Source: Marinilabiliales bacterium (GTDB lineage: Bacteria; Bacteroidota; Bacteroidia; Bacteroidales; BM523). From it: a DNA stretch of 9,954 bases. The stretch is from contig PKSZ01000043.1 of assembly GCA_002869425.1 (NCBI GenBank), forward strand, positions 1 through 9,954. Reading direction: 5' to 3'. The position numbers were made by a program, and so were the translations under genes. This document shows positions 1 to 6,758 of this stretch, piece by piece. The notes under the pieces are model-generated. The model was not told the origin of the DNA. It was given only the letters and a program-made list of their open reading frames with translations, and searched no databases. Position 1 is the first letter of the stretch; every line of letters begins with the position of its first letter.

Positions 1-76
1 AATGATCTTCAAAAGCTTTAATTAGCTCTTCAAGATTGCTTTCACGGTTCGCATATATGGATGCAGAAATCCTCAT
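1..76 (-). CDS. Ribulose-phosphate 3-epimerase-like protein, 5' fragment cut by window edge
   Basis: Only the first 25 codons lie in the window; the rest continues beyond position 1 on the minus strand. The N-terminus reads MRISASIYANRESNLEEL and then continues as an amphipathic helix. The ISASIY(A/S) strand followed by a 'LEEL' helix resembles the start of the TIM-barrel pentose-5-phosphate 3-epimerase family (Rpe and sugar-phosphate epimerase relatives), which would interconvert ketose phosphates in the cytoplasm. The ATG at 74-76 is the only usual start in this frame: upstream codons stay open to a stop at 152-154 but contain no ATG, GTG or TTG. No Shine-Dalgarno is visible. The family call rests on a short N-terminal resemblance, and no catalytic residues are in view. 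Confidence 0.55.
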   Translation of the reverse strand, partial: MRISASIYANRESNLEELIKAFEDH

Positions 77-81
77 ACGAA

Positions 82-89
82 CAAAGTTA
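82..89 (-). promoter_or_regulatory. Candidate Bacteroidota -7 element (TAACTTTG) before the epimerase-like gene
   Basis: On the minus strand TAACTTTG fits the TAnnTTTG consensus of the primary sigma factor of Bacteroidota. It ends only 5 bases before the ATG at 74-76, so if it is used, transcription would begin at or next to the start codon. No TTG-type -33 element is seen at the expected distance, so this is a motif match only. Confidence 0.35.
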
Positions 90-151
90 GCATTTATTTG
101 TAATATACCACAGTTGTTGACCGTGCTACTCTTGCAGATGTATTGCAGTAT

Positions 152-2329
152 TTATTTAACCACAATTTTTTCAAAAATTCTGGAATTGTTATGAATAAAC
201 TCTAAAGTATAGGTGCCAGATGAAAGATTTTTGTCTAAAATGATTTTTTCTGTTTGATTGCCTGGGTACTTAGTGATATTTTTTGTAGAACGTAAAACCA
301 GGTTGCCAGAATAATCATATAGATTATATTGAATCTCTGATTTTTCTTTAAGGTAATATTCGATGTTGATGAAGTCTTTTGTGGGGTTTGGATAAATATT
401 AAAATTTAGTTCTTTGATTTGTTTAATATCTACAATTCCGTTGTCATCAAGATTCGACATTGAATAGCTGTAAGGACCTCCTGTAGTTTTGGAATTATTG
501 GAAACGAAACATGAATCCGGATTGTATGCTGCTACTTTGTAAAAGAACAATTGGCTATCGTCCAGATCTGTCCATACAGTGTTATTACTGGATGTTGAAT
601 GATAGAGACTCATATTGCCAGGACTTGTTCCTCTAAAAATGTAATAAGTGCCTGAATTAAAGGCTATTGTTCCGTCCTCCTGTTCGTAATGAGTCCATTC
701 AAGATTGTATCCTCCCTGAGCTCCTGCCGGACTAACAGCGAGATAAATGGTTCTGTGATACAGACTAAGATCTGACATGGTTCCACAACTATCAATGGCA
801 CCAATTTTATACCTATTGGGCTCAACTAATGGATTGGAGGCAATATCAATAAATTCAGTAGGTTCATCGGCACCAACTGCACCTATTACGTTGTATTGAT
901 CAGCAATAATACTTTCTTTGTAAACATAATAAGTTTCAATTCCTGAATTAGGAACAGCTTCCCATGTTATAAAGTTACTACCTGTAATTGGATCTACTGA
1001 TACCATGCATATTTCAGGTGTTGATAATGGAAGGCAGTTTAGGTTTGCAATCCATAAATCCGATTCACCCTTGTTTTCCGTTACATCACCGTCACTCGAA
1101 AGGCTTGCTCCGGTAATGGCAAAAGAGCCATCAGATAGTTGGGTTATATCATAAGCGTTGTCAATGGCTGAGCCTCCAAGGGTTCTTTCCCATTCTATAA
1201 TTCCACTATCATTAACTTTAACTACCCAACAGTCTTCTTCTCCCTGATTTAATGCAACATCAAAATCGTTCGAAGCCGTATAGCCTACCACAATACATCC
1301 GGAACCAGGAGCATCAAGTATACTGTATGCACCGTCATCAGAAGTACCTCCCAGTGATTTTTCCCATAAAAGATTGCCATTGGCATCCAGTTTGAGCAAC
1401 CAAAGGTCATATCCTCCGTATAGATTGCTGACATCGCCATCATCAGAACTGGTTAATCCGGCAACATAAATATCTCCATTGGATGAAATGTCCATACTAT
1501 AAGCATAATCCCACATAGATCCACCATAGTTTGCAACCCACTGAAAATTACCCAGACTATCCGTTTTTGCAACATAAACATCGTTTAATCCGTTGGTGGT
1601 AAAAAATCCTGTTTCATCAGACCAGGAATGACCGCAAATCAGGAAGCCTTTATCTTCTGTTTCTTTGATAGCATTGGCATATTCAGACTGTGTGCTTCCT
1701 ATACTTTGTTCCCAGAGAAGATTGCCGTCCTCATCAATTTTAATGAGCCAGATATCACTGTATGATGAGGTACCATTGTGTGTGCTTACGTCTCCATCTG
1801 ATGACATGCTGTGACCCGCAATTGCGTAGTTGCCATCATATGTTTTGGTAATACACATGGCTTTGTCCTCCTCTGTTCCTCCATAATTTTTTTGCCAGAT
1901 AATATTTCCGTTATCATCCATTCTTACTATCCAGTAGTCATGGCTTCCAATATTATTTGTTATGTCTCCATTTGTTGACTCAGCTTGCAGAACAATGATG
2001 TAATCGCCATTGTCTGTAATTATTATATCATTTGCATATTCTGCATAACCCCCTCCCAGAGTTTTTGTCCAAAGTGTATCACCATTCATGTCAAGCCTTA
2101 CAATCCATCCATCCGGGTATGTCCATCCATGAAGATTGTGAACATCACCATCATCTGACCAGGTATAACCGGCAATAATATAACCATAGTCACTTGTTTG
2201 AAGAATTTTGCTGCCACCCTCATGACTTGATCCTCCAAAGGATCTCTCCCAGTTTAGCAGACCTGTTTGAGCAGATGCACCACATACAATAAGAAAAAAT
2301 AATAGGAAAAAGGAAGAGAGAAATTTCAT
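152..2329 (-). CDS. Secreted seven-repeat propeller / FnIII-like protein with T9SS type A sorting domain
   Basis: Predicted 725-residue secreted or cell-surface protein. Residues 1-20 form a signal peptide (MKF, a phenylalanine/leucine-rich core, then ASA before Q21). Seven repeats of 58-61 residues follow, each opening with a tryptophan (W27, W87, W145, W206, W264, W322, W380). Each has the pattern W-x4-5-GG, a strand ending in aGxtxS, a DGDV-like turn, 'D-W-I/V-x-K-x-D' and a D-x-x-G-N turn, which suggests a seven-bladed beta-propeller. Residues of about 440-525 and 528-610 look like two fibronectin-III-like domains. From about residue 643 a T9SS type A sorting domain is present (IYPNP at 645-649, SSGTYTLEF near the end, terminal KIVVK). 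T9SS would export it and remove the tail. The ligand is unknown and no catalytic site is evident. I chose the ATG at 2327-2329 because the signal peptide begins there; a longer reading from a TTG at 2395 would overlap a likely -7 element. Confidence 0.92.
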   Translation of the reverse strand: MKFLSSFFLLFFLIVCGASAQTGLLNWERSFGGSSHEGGSKILQTSDYGYIIAGYTWSDDGDVHNLHGWTYPDGWIVRLDMNGDTLWTKTLGGGYAEYANDIIITDNGDYIIVLQAESTNGDITNNIGSHDYWIVRMDDNGNIIWQKNYGGTEEDKAMCITKTYDGNYAIAGHSMSSDGDVSTHNGTSSYSDIWLIKIDEDGNLLWEQSIGSTQSEYANAIKETEDKGFLICGHSWSDETGFFTTNGLNDVYVAKTDSLGNFQWVANYGGSMWDYAYSMDISSNGDIYVAGLTSSDDGDVSNLYGGYDLWLLKLDANGNLLWEKSLGGTSDDGAYSILDAPGSGCIVVGYTASNDFDVALNQGEEDCWVVKVNDSGIIEWERTLGGSAIDNAYDITQLSDGSFAITGASLSSDGDVTENKGESDLWIANLNCLPLSTPEICMVSVDPITGSNFITWEAVPNSGIETYYVYKESIIADQYNVIGAVGADEPTEFIDIASNPLVEPNRYKIGAIDSCGTMSDLSLYHRTIYLAVSPAGAQGGYNLEWTHYEQEDGTIAFNSGTYYIFRGTSPGNMSLYHSTSSNNTVWTDLDDSQLFFYKVAAYNPDSCFVSNNSKTTGGPYSYSMSNLDDNGIVDIKQIKELNFNIYPNPTKDFINIEYYLKEKSEIQYNLYDYSGNLVLRSTKNITKYPGNQTEKIILDKNLSSGTYTLEFIHNNSRIFEKIVVK

Positions 2330-2392
2330 AATAGCCCGTTTTGAAATTAATATAGTAATATGCTTAAGCTTATTTTGCAGAAGCTTGATAAT

Positions 2393-2400
2393 CAAATTTA
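2393..2400 (-). promoter_or_regulatory. Candidate -7 element (TAAATTTG) for the T9SS protein gene
   Basis: TAAATTTG on the minus strand matches TAnnTTTG, 63 bases before the ATG at 2327-2329. It would give a leader of roughly 55-60 bases and independent transcription of the surface protein from the upstream mpl unit. No good -33 TTG is visible. A 6-bp AAGCTT/AAGCTT hairpin with a 9-base loop (2366-2386) would lie at the very start of this leader. Confidence 0.4.
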
Positions 2401-2433
2401 TGAAAAAATAACTTTGCTATAGAATTATTTTGG

Positions 2434-3276
2434 CTAATCGAAGAATTCGTACTTGTAAACAACCCGAAATATTCCGTTAACCTCTTCCTGGAGTAAATTA
2501 TCTTCGTTAAAAATACTTTCAGTTAGGTTTTCAGTAAGTCCCTGACTGTTTATTCTTTCTTCCCTGATAACTTCTCCCTGTTCATTGTAATCCAGCTTAA
2601 TTAAATAGCTATCATTAAATAGTTGTTCTGTGACATTTCCTTTATCGTCGTATTTTAGATTGATTTTTTCAACCAGTTCCTTGTTCCTGTTTATCTTAAT
2701 TCTTGAAACCAATTGTTGGTTATCATTATATTTGAATATGGTCTCAAACTCAAGGCCATCATCAGAGTATTCGGTTTGTTTAGCGATTTTGCCAAAATCA
2801 TTGAACTCATTTACCTGATATTCTTCTATGGATTCATTATAGTCAATGATCTTTTTTTCAAGGATTTCGCCTTTATCATTTAGTTTGAAGAATTCTCGTC
2901 CTTCAAATTCGCCTTCATCGTCAGTTATTTCAATTTGTACGGATTTATCATTATCTGTCCGGGTATATGTTTTTATACTATAACTGCCATCGGCATACTT
3001 AACTGTGATCTTACTTATATTTCCCTCTGCATTTCTTTCATAAATTAACTCTTCAGAAACTTCATCAAGGCTCATGTAATTAATTTCCGATATTATTTTT
3101 CCTTCCTCGTTATATTTTGTTTCTGTCTTGCTTTCCAACTCATTCGAACCTGAATAAGCTTCAGTTTTAATTACATTTCCTGCCTGGTCATATTCAATAA
3201 ATGAGTTCAAATAATTTTCTTCCGGACTATCATGATATGATGTGAAACTTTTAATTGTTTTAATTTTCTTTTCCAT
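2434..3276 (-). CDS. Cytoplasmic YD-like repeat protein of unknown function, downstream of mpl
   Basis: A 280-residue protein with no signal peptide, lipobox or membrane segment, so probably cytoplasmic. It is built of repeats that open with an aromatic or similar residue, then N/D, a short acidic turn, G and a hydrophobic strand (for example YDQAGNVIKTE, YNEEGKIISE, YDDKGNVTEQ, YNEQGEVIRE). Repeat openings fall near residues 29, 55, 80, 106, 132, 158, 183, 209, 230 and 256, a spacing of about 26 throughout except one 21-residue step. The composition is rich in E, K, D, N and Y. This resembles YD/RHS-type or 'DxxGN' beta repeats, but the protein is far too short to be an RHS toxin and has no C-terminal effector domain. 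Its ATG lies 6 bases after the mpl stop codon, so the two are almost certainly co-transcribed; whether the function is also linked is inference. The specific function is not recognised. Confidence 0.85.
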   Translation of the reverse strand: MEKKIKTIKSFTSYHDSPEENYLNSFIEYDQAGNVIKTEAYSGSNELESKTETKYNEEGKIISEINYMSLDEVSEELIYERNAEGNISKITVKYADGSYSIKTYTRTDNDKSVQIEITDDEGEFEGREFFKLNDKGEILEKKIIDYNESIEEYQVNEFNDFGKIAKQTEYSDDGLEFETIFKYNDNQQLVSRIKINRNKELVEKINLKYDDKGNVTEQLFNDSYLIKLDYNEQGEVIREERINSQGLTENLTESIFNEDNLLQEEVNGIFRVVYKYEFFD

Positions 3277-3282
3277 AAAGAT

Positions 3283-4644
3283 TTATTTTACAAGATTTTC
3301 TGAAAATTTTTTATAATCAATTCCTGAGAAGTTTCCGGATGTCATCAATAATAAGTTTTTATTACGGAAGTCTTGCTCTTTTAGAAATCGCAGCAATTCT
3401 TCAGCATTTGTATAAACCTTTAAATCTGTTCTTCCAAAAGCGGACTGTACATCGGATATCTTTATTTCCTTTAGTCTTTTATGCTTAATTACCGCAGGAT
3501 TGAAATAAACAATTGCCGTATCTGCCTTATTCATAGAGTCTTTGTATTCATCCAGAAAGTCGGCATTTAATGAGCTGAATGTATGCAATTCCATGCAAGC
3601 AACCAGTTTCCTGTTTTTGAATTGTTCTTTTACAGCCGATGTAGTGGCTTTTAGTTTTGATGGTGAATGGGCAAAGTCGAGGAAGACAGAAGTATTTTCA
3701 TTTTTAGCCAGTAATTGAAGGCGTTTTGATGCACCTGAAAAACTGGATATGGCTTCGTAAAATGTCTGTTCATTTATTCCCAGTTCTTTACATACGTAAA
3801 ATGCTCCACTGATATTTTGAAGGTTATGATTCCCAAAAACCTGAATGGGTATTTTTTGATCATTATACACTAAATATGTTGTATTGTTTTCAATTGTATG
3901 CTTGTGAGTTGTATAGGGTATTTTTTTGCAGGATGTCGGATGCTTTTCTGCAATTTCTTTTAGAACGGGGTCTTCATCACAATAGATAAGTGTGCCGTCT
4001 TTTTGTATTTTATCTATAAAAATCGCGAATTGTTCTTTGTAAATATCAAAACTTGGAAATACATTGATATGATCCCATGCAACTCCACTGATTAAGGCAA
4101 TATTTGGATAATAGAGGTGAAACTTAGGTCTCTTATCAATGGGAGATGATAAATATTCATCACCTTCAAAAACTGAAATTGGTGCTTCTTTGGTAAGCTT
4201 AACCATGGTTTCGAATCCTTTAAGTTGGGCTCCAACCATATAGTCAAAGTTATTTTTGGCGTGCAACAGCACATGCATTATCATTGAAGTAATGGTTGTT
4301 TTACCATGACTACCACCAATCACTACTCGTTTTTTTTCTTTGCATTGTTCATATAGAAATTCCGGATAGCTATAAATTCTTAATCCCAGTTCTTTAGCTT
4401 TTAGTAATTCTGGATTATCTTCCCTTGCATGCATGCCGAGAATAATAGCATCAATTTCTGTAGAAATTATTTCAGGATTCCAACCTGGTTGTTTTGGTAA
4501 CAGATTGTATTTCTCTAATCTTGATTTTGATGGCTCAAATATTTCATCGTCGGAGCCACTTACAATATATCCTTTTTTGTGTAAGGCAATGGCTAGATTA
4601 TGCATCGCGCTTCCACCTATAGCAATAAAATGAATTTTTTCCAT
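3283..4644 (-). CDS. mpl: Mpl-type UDP-N-acetylmuramate:murein peptide ligase (Mur ligase family)
   Basis: A 453-residue Mur ligase, about the usual length for Mpl. This family joins UDP-MurNAc to the recycled L-Ala-gamma-D-Glu-meso-DAP tripeptide using ATP, returning murein turnover products to peptidoglycan synthesis in the cytoplasm. Visible order: an N-terminal Rossmann-like UDP-binding domain (IAIGGSAMHNLA, residues 7-18); the ATP loop GGSHGKTT at 110-117 with K115; the central-domain acidic motif EGDEY at 160-164; WDHINVFPS at 190-198; GNHNLQN at 271-277; and the C-terminal ligase domain with GASKRLQ at 304-310 and DFAHSPSK at 323-330. GGSAMHNLA and the DFAHSP motif favour Mpl over MurC, which has GIGGxGM and DDYGHHP; MurC itself remains a weaker alternative. 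The tripeptide specificity is family knowledge. It is first in a two-gene unit with the repeat protein 6 bases downstream, and no Shine-Dalgarno precedes the ATG. Confidence 0.92.
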   Translation of the reverse strand: MEKIHFIAIGGSAMHNLAIALHKKGYIVSGSDDEIFEPSKSRLEKYNLLPKQPGWNPEIISTEIDAIILGMHAREDNPELLKAKELGLRIYSYPEFLYEQCKEKKRVVIGGSHGKTTITSMIMHVLLHAKNNFDYMVGAQLKGFETMVKLTKEAPISVFEGDEYLSSPIDKRPKFHLYYPNIALISGVAWDHINVFPSFDIYKEQFAIFIDKIQKDGTLIYCDEDPVLKEIAEKHPTSCKKIPYTTHKHTIENNTTYLVYNDQKIPIQVFGNHNLQNISGAFYVCKELGINEQTFYEAISSFSGASKRLQLLAKNENTSVFLDFAHSPSKLKATTSAVKEQFKNRKLVACMELHTFSSLNADFLDEYKDSMNKADTAIVYFNPAVIKHKRLKEIKISDVQSAFGRTDLKVYTNAEELLRFLKEQDFRNKNLLLMTSGNFSGIDYKKFSENLVK

Positions 4645-4716
4645 CTTCAGAGATAAAAATTAATATATTGCAATAAAGATACAAATTACATAAAGTCTGA
4701 TAAAGTTTAGATTTAT

Positions 4717-4724
4717 TATCTTTG
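4717..4724 (+). promoter_or_regulatory. Candidate -7 element (TATCTTTG) for the plus-strand lipoprotein gene
   Basis: TATCTTTG fits the Bacteroidota TAnnTTTG consensus and lies 30 bases before the ATG at 4755. It would give a leader of about 20-25 bases and supports starting the gene at 4755 rather than at an in-frame TTG at 4722, which lies inside the element. A -33 TTG is not evident. The region 4645-4754 is shared with the divergent mpl gene. Confidence 0.45.
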
Positions 4725-4754
4725 ATCGAGTTATCAACTGAGAAACCAGAAAAA

Positions 4755-5123
4755 ATGAGGTTTGTTTTAGTGGGAATTATTTTTGGTGCTTTGATTGTTT
4801 CTTGCAATAAACCCAATATTACACTTCATTCGAAGGAGTATCTTCTTACTCGAACATTTTGGGAAATGGAATCTTTTGTTGATCACAACTCAAATACAAG
4901 CCTTGAAACATCTGATGCAATTGTTAAATTCAAGGATGATGGTACTTTGATATTGTTTCCCGGGGATACGCTTTTGCCACAGAATTCGACCTGGGAGCTA
5001 ATGGAGAAGAACAAATATTTACGTATGGGGAATAATACTTTTAAGGTGAAAATTATTTCAAAAAGCCTGTTAGGACTACAGTATGGAAAGGTAGACATTT
5101 TTTATATACCTATGGTTGATTAG
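4755..5123 (+). CDS. Small putative lipoprotein, possibly lipocalin-like
   Basis: A 122-residue predicted lipoprotein. MRFVLVG begins a hydrophobic signal segment ending in the lipobox I14-V15-S16-C17, so the mature protein would start with lipidated C17 and be anchored in the envelope. The remainder alternates short beta strands and turns, with 'FWEMESF' near residue 35, 'IVKFKDDGTLILF' near 56-68, 'STWEL' and a closing 'LLGLQYGKVDIFYI'. This pattern (Trp strand, DG-turn strand, second Trp strand, final 'L-x-L') is like the small lipocalin-like lipoproteins common in Bacteroidota, but the similarity is to the fold pattern only. It is the only plus-strand gene well supported in the window, divergent from mpl and convergent with the MORN-repeat gene. 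The start was set at ATG 4755 by the signal peptide. Ligand and role are unknown. Confidence 0.8.
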   Translation: MRFVLVGIIFGALIVSCNKPNITLHSKEYLLTRTFWEMESFVDHNSNTSLETSDAIVKFKDDGTLILFPGDTLLPQNSTWELMEKNKYLRMGNNTFKVKIISKSLLGLQYGKVDIFYIPMVD

Positions 5124-5173
5124 GTTTAGTGAATTGTTTTAGACCAGAGTAACTATGAATTAGCAATTATATC

Positions 5174-5650
5174 TTATTTAAAAGGAGCATTTTCCGGATT
5201 GTCTTTATCGCTTACCAGTTTACCCGCTTTGTATCTTACTTCTTTAATGACTTCACCTTCATTTCCATAAAAGAGCCATATTCCATCAGGTTTCCCGTTT
5301 TTGAAGAATTCATCAATATATAGCTTGCCATCTTTTGTATAAACCTTGAAATTTCCTTCACTTTTTCCATCTACAAAAGAACCAATACTCCACAGTGTTC
5401 CATCCTGGTACCATGATTTCCATTCACCACTCTTTTTGTTGTTTTTGAGCAGTCCCTCTTTTTCTTTTTGGCCATTATTGTAGTAGTGACATTCAGATGT
5501 ATATTCTTTTGTATTACCATTTTGATAATACATACGGATAATTTTACTGCTGCCATCCGGATATGTTTGTATGATTTCTTCTTTCAATTCTTTTGTACTG
5601 CAAGACATTAGCACAACAGCAAGTGTTATAATGAATAAGTATGGTTTCAT
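5174..5650 (-). CDS. MORN/YwqK-type repeat lipoprotein
   Basis: A 158-residue lipoprotein. A short K-containing N-terminus and hydrophobic core end in the lipobox L14-M15-S16-C17. The mature part consists of repeated strands of the type 'Y-x-D/N-G-x-x-x-x-x-x-Y/F-x-x-G-K-x-x-G-x-W/F' (for example YQDGTLWSIGSFVDGK at 81-96, YTKDGKLYIDEFFKNGK at 104-120, then PDGIWLFY), which are MORN_2 variants as found in YwqK-like proteins. Such repeats form beta-hairpin sheets; the name 'toxin-antitoxin component YwqK' used for this family in many databases is not supported by any toxin gene here. Likely location is the periplasmic or outer-membrane envelope. It sits 77 bases after the lipocalin-like gene on the same strand, and its 3' end faces the plus-strand lipoprotein 50 bases away. 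Function is unknown. Confidence 0.87.
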   Translation of the reverse strand: MKPYLFIITLAVVLMSCSTKELKEEIIQTYPDGSSKIIRMYYQNGNTKEYTSECHYYNNGQKEKEGLLKNNKKSGEWKSWYQDGTLWSIGSFVDGKSEGNFKVYTKDGKLYIDEFFKNGKPDGIWLFYGNEGEVIKEVRYKAGKLVSDKDNPENAPFK

Positions 5651-5696
5651 ATGTTGGAGTTATTATTATTTAGGATTATCATAGTAATGTAAGCAA

Positions 5697-5719
5697 ATAC
5701 ATACCCAAAGGGTAAGTAT
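5697..5719. repeat. Imperfect inverted repeat just downstream of the lipocalin-like gene
   Basis: ATACATACCC (5697-5706) and GGGTAAGTAT (5710-5719) pair over 10 positions with one mismatch around an AAA loop. The repeat begins 8 bases after the stop codon at 5728-5730. On the minus strand no U-run follows it, so it could be a weak terminator, an mRNA end-stabilising hairpin or chance. A near -7 match (TACCCTTTG, one base too long) lies inside it, 55 bases before the MORN-protein gene. Confidence 0.3.
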
Positions 5720-5727
5720 ATATGCTA

Positions 5728-6192
5728 TTAGTGGTTTTTATTCTTTTTATATTTATAAACGGCTTCAGTAGAATTCCCAATCCATAATTCATCTTTTGTC
5801 AATCTGTAAATTTTGTATTGAAATTCTGGTTGCATTATCTGCAGCGTTCCATTATCGTTATATTCAATTTCATTTCCGTTTTCGTCAAAATAGTAAAAAT
5901 CAGATGTTCTGGAAAAAATAGCATTTATCAATAACATTTCCTTGTTGTTATCAAAATCCCATTTTCCATTTCTTGAATAATAAAATTCTTCTTCTGATTT
6001 GTATGCATTTTCAATAAAATCTTTGTTCTCTTTTAACTTCCAGGTCAATTCAATCTCATTTTTATTTGTTGTCCATTCTCCAACAATTCTTTTTTCTTTT
6101 GAAGTTAGGCTTATCCAAGGACCATCTTCATATTTCTTGCACCCCGTGAGTCCAAATATGAGAATAAGAAAAAAGTAAGTAGATATTTTCAC
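5728..6192 (-). CDS. Lipocalin-like small lipoprotein, GTG start
   Basis: A 154-residue predicted lipoprotein with signal segment MKISTYFFLILIFG and lipobox L15-T16-G17-C18. After the cysteine comes KKYEDGPWISL and then 'KRIVGEW' near residue 39, followed by several beta strands and a late 'YRLTKDELWIG'. The order Cys-KKY-x-x-GP-x-ISL, a strand ending in W, then a terminal 'L-x-x-x-E-L-W-I' is a pattern known from lipocalin-like lipoproteins of Bacteroidota. These are thought to sit on the envelope, but I can name no ligand. The start is GTG at 6190-6192: no ATG, TTG or other GTG occurs upstream in frame before the promoter, and the lipoprotein signal begins exactly there. An out-of-frame ATG-TGA overlaps the GTG. 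The MORN-repeat gene follows on the same strand after 77 bases. Confidence 0.85.
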   Translation of the reverse strand: MKISTYFFLILIFGLTGCKKYEDGPWISLTSKEKRIVGEWTTNKNEIELTWKLKENKDFIENAYKSEEEFYYSRNGKWDFDNNKEMLLINAIFSRTSDFYYFDENGNEIEYNDNGTLQIMQPEFQYKIYRLTKDELWIGNSTEAVYKYKKNKNH

Positions 6193-6232
6193 ATCAAAAA
6201 TTTTAATTAATGCTACAATATTTATTTGATAC

Positions 6233-6240
6233 CAAAGGTA
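6233..6240 (-). promoter_or_regulatory. Candidate -7 element (TACCTTTG) for the lipocalin-like gene
   Basis: TACCTTTG on the minus strand matches TAnnTTTG and lies 40 bases before the GTG start. It sits just past the U-run of the terminator of the preceding DUF4190-like gene, so the arrangement is terminator then promoter, implying separate transcription. No -33 TTG is seen because the hairpin occupies that place. Confidence 0.45.
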
Positions 6241-6247
6241 TATAAAA

Positions 6248-6279
6248 GAAAAATGCCAGACTCATTGAGTCTGGCATTT
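6248..6279 (-). terminator. Intrinsic terminator after the DUF4190-like gene
   Basis: A perfect 13-bp inverted repeat (6251-6263 with 6267-6279; core TGCCAGACTC) has a 3-base ATT loop. In practice the inner pairs may open to give a 5-7 base loop. On the minus strand it is followed by a U-rich run, TTTTTCTTTT. It begins 28 bases after the stop codon at 6308-6310. The plus strand has only TTTT after the stem, so it works best for minus-strand transcription. Confidence 0.88.
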
Positions 6280-6307
6280 TATCTGAAGAAATGTAAAGAA
6301 ATCTGAA

Positions 6308-6715
6308 TTACTCAGCGTCTTCCATTCCGTCTTCCATGTCGTTAGCTTCATCTTCTAACTCGTCGTTAAGTTGATCAAGTTCTCCTTCAAGATCTTGCAT
6401 TGCATCTTCCCACTCAGAGTCAAAATCTTCCATTGCTTCCATACCAGCATTAATAGCTGACATCCACTGGTAAGTCATCCAAGCTGAAGCACCTGTACCA
6501 ACTAAACCAATAATTAAAGCAGCAATAGCAAGTCCCTTTGAACCACCGCCTTTGTTAGCTTTACTCAAGCTAAGGATACCAAGAATTAGACCAACAAATG
6601 CAAGCACAAGGCCTAACCAGAGAACCCAACATAATACTAGTCCTACAATACCAAGGATTAAACCCGCGATACCAGCGCCTTTTCCCGCTTTTGATTTTTG
6701 TACTTCTTCTGTCAT
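6308..6715 (-). CDS. DUF4190-like small membrane protein with acidic C-terminal tail
   Basis: A 135-residue inner-membrane protein. A short polar head (MTEEVQKSKAGKG) is followed by glycine/leucine-rich hydrophobic segments at about 14-50, probably two passes joined by the tight W-rich bend near 30-33. A polar 'SKANKGGGSKG' loop follows at 51-61, then another hydrophobic segment at about 62-82. The 'AIAGLILGI...LGILSLSKA...KGLAIAALIIG' layout is typical of DUF4190 (small glycine-rich membrane proteins of unknown function). From residue 93 to 135 the tail has 22 Asp/Glu in 43 residues and no Lys or Arg, which is unusual for the family core and could bind cations or a basic partner. The gene appears to be a single unit, with a possible promoter at 6759-6766 and a strong terminator at 6248-6279. 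No Shine-Dalgarno is present. Function is unknown. Confidence 0.85.
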   Translation of the reverse strand: MTEEVQKSKAGKGAGIAGLILGIVGLVLCWVLWLGLVLAFVGLILGILSLSKANKGGGSKGLAIAALIIGLVGTGASAWMTYQWMSAINAGMEAMEDFDSEWEDAMQDLEGELDQLNDELEDEANDMEDGMEDAE

Positions 6716-6758
6716 AGTTGTAAGTTTTGGTTAATTACAATAAATTTCTTTTAGATGT

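Noticed and set aside
1085..2260. Tandem DNA repeats or a CRISPR-like array in the surface protein gene
   Set aside because: The repeats are at protein level, with diverged codons and 58-61 residue units; no conserved short DNA repeat with spacers is present.
2366..2386. AAGCTT...AAGCTT hairpin as a terminator for the mpl unit
   Set aside because: The stem is only 6 bp with one G-C pair flanked by A/T and no U run. Each arm is itself a palindrome, so the pairing may be incidental.
2434..3276. RHS/YD polymorphic toxin
   Set aside because: Only 280 residues, no signal or delivery domain, no RHS core and no C-terminal toxin domain or immunity gene.
4433..4633. Plus-strand open frame within mpl
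   Set aside because: It is antisense to the conserved N-terminal domain of Mpl and has no supporting features.
4598..4816. Minus-strand frame overlapping the mpl start and the divergent intergenic region
   Set aside because: It overlaps both the mpl N-terminus in another frame and the promoter region, and the translation shows no domain.
5174..5650. Toxin-antitoxin system suggested by the YwqK family name
   Set aside because: No toxin gene is adjacent. The protein is an exported MORN-repeat lipoprotein, and the family label is historical.
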